A DNA stretch of 64,000 nt from Nitrospinaceae bacterium. GTDB taxonomy: Bacteria; Nitrospinota; Nitrospinia; Nitrospinales; VA-1. The position numbers and the translations under genes were made by a program. A model generated the notes under the pieces. It saw only the letters and a list, made by a program, of their open reading frames with translations, did not search any database and was not told the origin of the DNA. Positions 58,534-64,000 of this stretch are shown one piece after another. Every line of letters starts with the position of its first letter. Within the stretch, counting starts at the first letter, position 1. The stretch is from assembly GCA_029261655.1 (NCBI GenBank), contig JAJDAY010000031.1:86238-150237 (forward strand), given 5' to 3'.

Positions 58534-59562
58534 CTAACTGTCCGATTCCCTTTTTTCAATCGCCTTCAGCCGAGCCTCTAAATCCTTTATTTTTCGGGAC
58601 ATTTCCGGTAATTTTGGCAAAATAGTGACGTATTTTCTCCAGGTCACCGCCGGAACGCTGGGGGAGCCTCCCTGAACCGCTTTACTTTCGACATCCCGAA
58701 ACGTTCCTGACTGAGCCGCCAGCACGGCCTGATCGCCGATCGTCACATGATCCGCCAAACCCACCTGCCCCGCCAGCACCACGTGATGTCCCAGGGTACA
58801 GCTCCCCGCCATTCCCACCTGCGATACCAGAATAGAATGCTCGCCAATGGTGCAGTTATGAGCAATCTGCACCAGATTGTCGATTTTAGTTCCCTGTTTG
58901 ACCGTGGTACACCCCATCGTCGCCCGGTCGATGCAGGTGTTGGAGCCGATTTCCACATCATCTTCGATCACCACCTGACCGATTTGCGGGATCTTATTAT
59001 GCAGGCCCATTTCGTCCGGCACATATCCAAACCCATCCGCTCCGATCACCGCACCGGCATGCAGAATGACACGGTTGCCCAGAATCGTGCTCCTGTAAAG
59101 AGTCACGTTGGGATGCAGAACGGCATCATCGCCGATACGGCAGTCCGGCCCCACCACCACCCCCGGATACAAAATAGCGCCATCGCCAATGGATACGTTG
59201 TCACCGATGGAAACAAACTGGGAAAGAGTGACATCCTTTCCCAGTGTCACATTTTTGCCCAGTGCCGCGCGGGAATCGATTTGAGGTTCGGGTTTTGCTT
59301 CGGGATGAAAGACAGCGAGAAGTTTGGCAAAAGCCAGCATTGGGTTCGCCATGACAATCTGGGCCATATCTGTACTGACCTCATGGTCGACGATCACAGC
59401 GTCTGCCCTGGATTCGGCTAAAAGAGGAAGAAGCTTCTTTTTAGCGACAAAAGTCACATGACCTTTTCCGGCATCCTCGATCCCCCGGACGTCGCTGATT
59501 TCTATCGACCCGTCGCCCTTAAGAACCCCGCCAACCAAAGCCGCGATTTTTTCCAGTTTCAT
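58534..59562 (-). CDS. lpxD: UDP-3-O-acylglucosamine N-acyltransferase
   Basis: A 342-residue acyltransferase of lipid A synthesis. The N-terminal domain (about 1-100) is followed by a left-handed beta-helix of hexapeptide repeats (for example IGDNVSIGDGAILYPGVVVG). The catalytic His is in VILHAGAVIGADGFGY. A C-terminal helix, ISRKIKDLEARLKAI-like, follows. ATG 59562 has GGGGAG 8 bases upstream. Gram-negative envelope marker. Confidence 0.96.
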   Translation of the reverse strand: MKLEKIAALVGGVLKGDGSIEISDVRGIEDAGKGHVTFVAKKKLLPLLAESRADAVIVDHEVSTDMAQIVMANPMLAFAKLLAVFHPEAKPEPQIDSRAALGKNVTLGKDVTLSQFVSIGDNVSIGDGAILYPGVVVGPDCRIGDDAVLHPNVTLYRSTILGNRVILHAGAVIGADGFGYVPDEMGLHNKIPQIGQVVIEDDVEIGSNTCIDRATMGCTTVKQGTKIDNLVQIAHNCTIGEHSILVSQVGMAGSCTLGHHVVLAGQVGLADHVTIGDQAVLAAQSGTFRDVESKAVQGGSPSVPAVTWRKYVTILPKLPEMSRKIKDLEARLKAIEKRESDS

Positions 59563-59586
59563 GTTCACTCTCCCCAGCGTAGCGGA

Positions 59587-60315
59587 TTAAATAATCAGAT
59601 CCTTGTCTATAGCCATGACTTTCCGGTCGCGGAGTTGCAGAACACGGTCCATTTTACTGGCAATGCGCTGACTGTGGGTCACGATCACAAACGTCTGCTT
59701 AAAATCTTCATTCAGCTTACGGATCAGATCGATCAGAACTCCGCTTGAGTGACTGTCCAGATTTCCTGTCGGTTCATCCGCCAATAAAAGATCGGGTCGA
59801 TTCATCAATGAACGCGCTAACGCCACGCGTTGACTTTCGCCGCCGGACAATTCACTGGGTTTGTGGTGAATCCGATCCTTCAACCCCATCTGGGATAAAA
59901 GCTCCTCCGCCCTTTCCTGGGCAGTTTTTCGATTCTCGTCCCGGATCAGAGCCGGAAACATCGCGTTTTCCAGGGCCGTAAAATCCGGCATGAGGTTAAA
60001 AAACTGGAAAACGAAACCCACATTTTTGTTGCGAAACTTATCCAGAAAATTATTTTTCTTTTTATAAATATCTTCGCCGCGAAACTGGATCGAGCCGGAA
60101 TTGGGCCGGTCCAGACCGCCCAAAACATGCAGGAGCGTGCTTTTCCCCACGCCGGACGCTCCGACAATTCCCAACACTTCACCTTCCATTATTTCGAGGT
60201 TCGCGTCCTCTAAAATCTGCAACGTATCCCGGGGCGTTTTATAACTTTTATGAACGTCAATGCCCTGAAGAAGCACACCGGACTCAGGCGAACCTGTATT
60301 TTCAATATCACTCAT
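59587..60315 (-). CDS. lolD: Lipoprotein-releasing ABC transporter ATPase
   Basis: A 242-residue ATPase. Walker A GASGVGKST, signature LSGGESQRVALARSL, and Walker B LLLADEPTGNLD are of the LolD/MacB type. The ATG at 60315 overlaps the lolC/E stop by 8 bases (ATGAGTGA), so an upstream in-frame start is rejected. With LolC/E it releases lipoproteins from the inner membrane. Confidence 0.94.
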   Translation of the reverse strand: MSDIENTGSPESGVLLQGIDVHKSYKTPRDTLQILEDANLEIMEGEVLGIVGASGVGKSTLLHVLGGLDRPNSGSIQFRGEDIYKKKNNFLDKFRNKNVGFVFQFFNLMPDFTALENAMFPALIRDENRKTAQERAEELLSQMGLKDRIHHKPSELSGGESQRVALARSLMNRPDLLLADEPTGNLDSHSSGVLIDLIRKLNEDFKQTFVIVTHSQRIASKMDRVLQLRDRKVMAIDKDLII

Positions 60316-61588
60316 ATCGAAGCCCTTCCACCGGGTTGAGCCGGGAAGCCCTCCAGGCGGGGTAAAGGGACGCGACAAAACAAATGACGATGGAAAAAAC
60401 CACGATTAGAAAAGAATCCATGTATTGGATTTCAGAAGGCAGTTTATCGAGATAATAGACATCGCTTGGAAACGCGGTGAATCCGAAAATATTTTCAATG
60501 AACCCGACAATCTCATTCAAATTGGGGACAATGGTGAACCCACCGGCACAGCCCAGGAAGGTTCCCACCAATCCAATGATCAGACCCTGATAACTGAAAA
60601 TTTTGATGATGCTCTGGCGCGTGGCTCCCATCGATTTTAAAATCGCGATTTCCTTGGTTTTTTCCATGACCACCATGAACAGGGTGCTCACGATATTAAA
60701 TGCCGCCACCAGAATGATCAGGATGAGGATCACGAACATCATGACTTTTTCTAATTGCAGGGCGGAGAAAAGGTTTTTATTCATCCGCATCCAATCGCGG
60801 ACAAAAAAAGGAAATTTTAGTTTCTCCTGAATGGCCACGGCAATCGTATCCGCCGCTTCAATATCATCCACCCAGACTTCGATGCCCGTCACTTTATTTT
60901 TCATGGAAAAAAAATTCTGCGCCGCTGGAATGGAAATGAACGCCAGGTTGGCGTCGTATTCAAACATCCCCGACTCAAAAATCCCGGCGACATGAAACAC
61001 CTTCATTTTCGGGATCAAACCCATCGGTGTGATGCGGGAGGACGGCGACACCATCGACACCACGTCTCCCACCCTAAGCCCGGAGCGACGAGCCAGCTCC
61101 TTTCCCAGAATCGCACCCGCCTGCGAAAACTTTGCGGATTTTCCCTCGGGTTTATTCTTTTCCGTTTCAAGGAAATTCAGGCTTCCCTTGATCAGGTTTT
61201 TTTCCAGATCAGAAACTCTCCCTTTGTTGACAACGTCCACACCGCGAATCACGATTCCCGATACCGAGTCTCCATGCGTCAGCATGACGTGGTTCATGAT
61301 AAACGGCGACGCGGCGGCGACACCGGGAACCGAATTTACCTGCTGGATGATTTTGTCAACGTCACTGATTCCCGAACGATTGATATTGGTGATCACTGCG
61401 TGGCTGGTGGTTCCCAGAATTTTATCGCGCAAATCTTTTCCAAAACCGGACATGACCGCAATGACCACGATCAAAGCCATGACCCCAAGCGCAACGCCCC
61501 CGATGGATATCCAGGTATTCAGGGAAATAAATTTCTGGGTTCTCTTGGCCCGCAGGTGACGCAAACTGACGAATAATTCGTAAGCCAT
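60308..61588 (-). CDS. Lipoprotein-releasing transporter permease LolC/E
   Basis: A 426-residue FtsX-type permease with one N-terminal helix (ISIGGVALGVMALIVVIAVMS), a large periplasmic domain (about 45-270), and three C-terminal helices. KEIAILKSMGATRQSI is the classic FtsX coupling segment. Only one permease gene is present, so it may act as a homodimer, named LolF/LolCE in other bacteria. Confidence 0.92.
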   Translation of the reverse strand: MAYELFVSLRHLRAKRTQKFISLNTWISIGGVALGVMALIVVIAVMSGFGKDLRDKILGTTSHAVITNINRSGISDVDKIIQQVNSVPGVAAASPFIMNHVMLTHGDSVSGIVIRGVDVVNKGRVSDLEKNLIKGSLNFLETEKNKPEGKSAKFSQAGAILGKELARRSGLRVGDVVSMVSPSSRITPMGLIPKMKVFHVAGIFESGMFEYDANLAFISIPAAQNFFSMKNKVTGIEVWVDDIEAADTIAVAIQEKLKFPFFVRDWMRMNKNLFSALQLEKVMMFVILILIILVAAFNIVSTLFMVVMEKTKEIAILKSMGATRQSIIKIFSYQGLIIGLVGTFLGCAGGFTIVPNLNEIVGFIENIFGFTAFPSDVYYLDKLPSEIQYMDSFLIVVFSIVICFVASLYPAWRASRLNPVEGLRYE

Positions 61589-61747
61589 GCTATTAAAGGA
61601 TTTTCAGGACAAAGGATGGAAAATAAATAACTGATTGATCAACGACCAGCGAAGCTCTGCATAAGTTTAAACAAATTTATGTTGACCCGCGCTCAAGAAC
61701 GGTTGATCGCCAGAGGCAGTCCAGCCAGTTGCCCCTGCGGCCAGCAG

Positions 61748-63253
61748 TCACGATTCTTTTTTCAATTGTGGAAACAGAATCACGTCCCGAATCGACTGAG
61801 AGTTGGTGAGCAACATGGTCAAACGGTCAATGCCGATGCCTTCGCCGGCAGTCGGCGGCATGCCAGTTTCCAGCGCCCGGATAAAATCGAGATCCATCCA
61901 ATGCGCTTCATCATCTCCAGCCTGCCTTTCCGCGACCTGCTCCTCGAACCGCTGTTTTTGATCGATGGGATCGTTCAACTCCGTATAAGCATTGGCAATT
62001 TCCTTACCGCCAACAAACAACTCAAATCGTTCCACCAGAGTGGGATCATCGGCTTTCTTTTGCGAAAGCGGGGACAACTCCAAAGGATAATCAATGACGA
62101 AGGTCGGCTGGATCAGTTTCGGCTCCACAAAGGTGTCGAACAGTTTTGCCAGCACTTTTGCGGGCGTGTCTTTTTTCTCCAGATGAACTTTATGTTCAAG
62201 CGCAAACGCGACCGCTTTTTCAGGGTCCGCCACCGTCTCCTCAGGCACGCCGCCGATCTCAGTTAAAGACTGCTTGAACGGAATCCGCTTGAAGGGTTGA
62301 CCAAAATCGAAAGTCCCTTCTTTTTCTTCCCCGTCAATGACCTTGGTGAAAGCAAATTGCAGGGTATTGAACACGCCCTGGCCTATATAACGAAACAGCT
62401 CTTCGGTGAGATCCATCAAATCAGTGTAGTCGACGTAGGCGGTGTAAAACTCCAGCATGGTGAATTCAGGGTTATGCTCTGTGGACATGCCTTCGTTACG
62501 AAAACTCCGATTGATCTCGTAAACCCGCTCGATGCCCCCCACCACCAGCCGCTTGAGGTAAAGCTCCGGGGCGATTCTGAGGTAAAGCTCCATGTTCAGG
62601 GCATTGTGGTGGGTCTTGAAAGGTTTTGCCGTCGCCCCGCCGGGGATGGAATGCATCATCGGGGTTTCCACTTCCAGGTAATCCCGGTCATTCAAAAAAT
62701 CACGGATGGCCTGAATGATCTTGCTTCGGTATACAAAGATCTGTTTCACCTCCGGGTTGACGATGAGGTCAACATAACGCTGGCGGTAGCGCAGTTCAAT
62801 GTCCTTGAGGCCATGCCATTTTTCAGGAAGCGGTTGCAGGGATTTGGTGAGTAAGGTCACGGTATCCGCAAACAGGGTGAGTTCTCCTGTTCTGGTTTTG
62901 GAGACTTTCCCGTGGATACCGACAATATCACCGATGTCAAACTTACCGAAGGTCGCGTAAGGTTCCTTACCCAGTAACTTTTCATTCACAAAGACCTGAA
63001 TTTGCCCGGTACGGTCTTTGATATGAACGAACGTGGTCTTGCCGTGATCCCGGCAGGTCATGATGCGACCGGCTGTGACGCATCCCGTGTCTTTCTCGGC
63101 AAGTTCTTCTTTTGAGTCGTCGGAATAATCGCTGATAAGAGAACCAATAACGGTGTCTACTTTAAACTTATTATTGAAGGGACGGATTCCCTGAGCGCGA
63201 AGCTCATCCGTCTTTTCCAGTCTTTGCTTGATTAAATGACCTGTTTCTTCCAT
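61748..63253 (-). CDS. lysS: Lysyl-tRNA synthetase (class II)
   Basis: A 501-residue enzyme that charges tRNA-Lys. The OB-fold anticodon domain comes first ([21 protein letters not shown]). The catalytic core has motif 1 ([21 protein letters not shown]), motif 2 ([24 protein letters not shown]) and motif 3 ([15 protein letters not shown]). ATG 63253 is used; a longer reading frame to 63337 has no support. It may be cotranscribed with lolC/E. Confidence 0.96.
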   Translation of the reverse strand: MEETGHLIKQRLEKTDELRAQGIRPFNNKFKVDTVIGSLISDYSDDSKEELAEKDTGCVTAGRIMTCRDHGKTTFVHIKDRTGQIQVFVNEKLLGKEPYATFGKFDIGDIVGIHGKVSKTRTGELTLFADTVTLLTKSLQPLPEKWHGLKDIELRYRQRYVDLIVNPEVKQIFVYRSKIIQAIRDFLNDRDYLEVETPMMHSIPGGATAKPFKTHHNALNMELYLRIAPELYLKRLVVGGIERVYEINRSFRNEGMSTEHNPEFTMLEFYTAYVDYTDLMDLTEELFRYIGQGVFNTLQFAFTKVIDGEEKEGTFDFGQPFKRIPFKQSLTEIGGVPEETVADPEKAVAFALEHKVHLEKKDTPAKVLAKLFDTFVEPKLIQPTFVIDYPLELSPLSQKKADDPTLVERFELFVGGKEIANAYTELNDPIDQKQRFEEQVAERQAGDDEAHWMDLDFIRALETGMPPTAGEGIGIDRLTMLLTNSQSIRDVILFPQLKKES

Positions 63254-63444
63254 GGAGATTATTTTTTGATGCTCGGAATTATTAAAGTTAAAGGTGAGGA
63301 ACTGCGTGGAACCCCGCGTTGACACAGGATAAAGCATACCTGCCCGGAAAATCGAATGAAGACAAAAAATCCTTTATTTCAATAAAAAATAAATGATACT
63401 AAACGGTTTTCGTAATGAAAACTCATCCTTCTTACTTTATCGAC

Positions 63445-64000
63445 CTAACGGGCAAATTCAGTGAATCTCTTCTCCCGCACCACGGTGATTTTAATTTCAC
63501 CGGGGTAAGTGACTTCTTTTTCAATTCGTTTTGCGACATCTCTAGCCAGCATACTGGACTCGTCATCGGTGATGCCATCCGGCACAACCATGATACGAAT
63601 CTCCCGCCCCGCCTGAATGGCGTAAGTCTTCTCGACTCCCTTGTAAGAGTCGCCAATTTCTTCCAGTTTGGTCATACGTTTTACATAGGTTTCGAGCATT
63701 TCCCGACGAGCACCGGGACGGGATGCGGAAATGGTATCTCCGGCGGTCACCAGCACCGCGTATAAGGATTCGCACTCGACATCTTCATGATGGGCGGCGA
63801 TGGCATTGACCACGTATTTGTGCTCGTTATAGCGATTCGCCACTTCGACCCCCAGTTGCGTGTGCGTTCCATCGGTTTGATGGTCAATCGCCTTACCAAT
63901 ATCGTGAAACAATCCGGCTCGTTTGGCCATCTGAACGTCCAACCCGATTTCGCCGGCGATGTGTCCGCAAATCCAGGCCACTTCCTGCACATGCTCGAGA
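63445..64000 (-). CDS. rny: Ribonuclease Y, C-terminal part (5' end outside window)
   Basis: Open from the window end to a stop at 63445, about 185 codons. HDIGKA with the surrounding RAGLFHDIGKAIDHQTDGTH is the metal-binding HD site, and AAHHEDVECES holds a further His pair. The C-terminal VREKRFTEFAR completes the RNase Y fold. The N-terminal membrane helix, coiled coil and KH domain lie beyond 64000. It starts mRNA decay in many bacteria. Confidence 0.95.
   Translation of the reverse strand, partial: LEHVQEVAWICGHIAGEIGLDVQMAKRAGLFHDIGKAIDHQTDGTHTQLGVEVANRYNEHKYVVNAIAAHHEDVECESLYAVLVTAGDTISASRPGARREMLETYVKRMTKLEEIGDSYKGVEKTYAIQAGREIRIMVVPDGITDDESSMLARDVAKRIEKEVTYPGEIKITVVREKRFTEFAR

Overview
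The window is about 64 kb from a Gram-negative, aerobically respiring bacterium of moderate GC content. The outer-membrane biology is shown by lpxD, a LolCE/LolD lipoprotein exporter and several lipobox proteins. It also carries a full 14-subunit type I NADH dehydrogenase set, housekeeping genes (argD, argF, tgt, recA, recX, accA, lysS, rny) and many secreted TPR, LRR, FG-GAP and CHAT proteins. The gene content resembles Nitrospinota or deltaproteobacteria-like marine bacteria. That placement is an inference from gene content, since no rRNA gene is present. No tRNA, rRNA, IS element, prophage or CRISPR array was recognised.

Layout. 1-440: 3' truncated ComF-type phosphoribosyltransferase (minus). 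571-5635: argD, argF, an MscS-type channel and tgt (plus). 5666-8313: a hypothetical protein, a methyltransferase, a lipoprotein and sfsA. 8346-21084: nuoABCDEFGHIJKLM on the minus strand, behind an extended consensus sigma70-type promoter and a leader of about 190 nt. 21456-26072: a membrane protein with a PLD-like and beta-sandwich domain, then a VWA and DUF4159 pair. 26206-28403: a PhnW-like aminotransferase with two unknown proteins. 28513-29439: a protoglobin-PsiE fusion. 29464-37521: a 2685-residue exported protein with a TolB-like propeller, TPR arrays and two CHAT domains, the first lacking its catalytic residues. 37807-39333: nuoN, detached from its operon. 39344-43113: dtd, a zinc-ribbon protein, and a lipM-like, FG-GAP lipoprotein and TerB cluster. 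43284-44354: a cytochrome c/formylglycine-generating-enzyme-like gene broken by one in-frame TAA. 44386-47262: small membrane proteins and lipoproteins and a TPR protein. 47703-50989: recA, recX, prepilin peptidase and a repeat-rich coiled-coil membrane protein. 51007-55279: aldo/keto reductase, an MsbA-like ABC exporter and an AT-rich KAP NTPase. 55280-55832: two apparent tandem small RNA units on the minus strand. 55833-64000: a small exported protein, accA, an LRR protein, lpxD, lolD, lolC/E, lysS and the C-terminal part of rny.

How the genes work together. NuoA to NuoN form the proton-pumping NADH:quinone oxidoreductase, although NuoN comes from a separate transcript. LolCE/LolD would export the lipoproteins seen throughout the window, and LpxD supplies lipid A. 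RecA and RecX form a recombination module. The most unusual items are the double-CHAT giant protein, the globin-PsiE fusion, the tandem small RNAs and the nonsense-split FGE-like gene.
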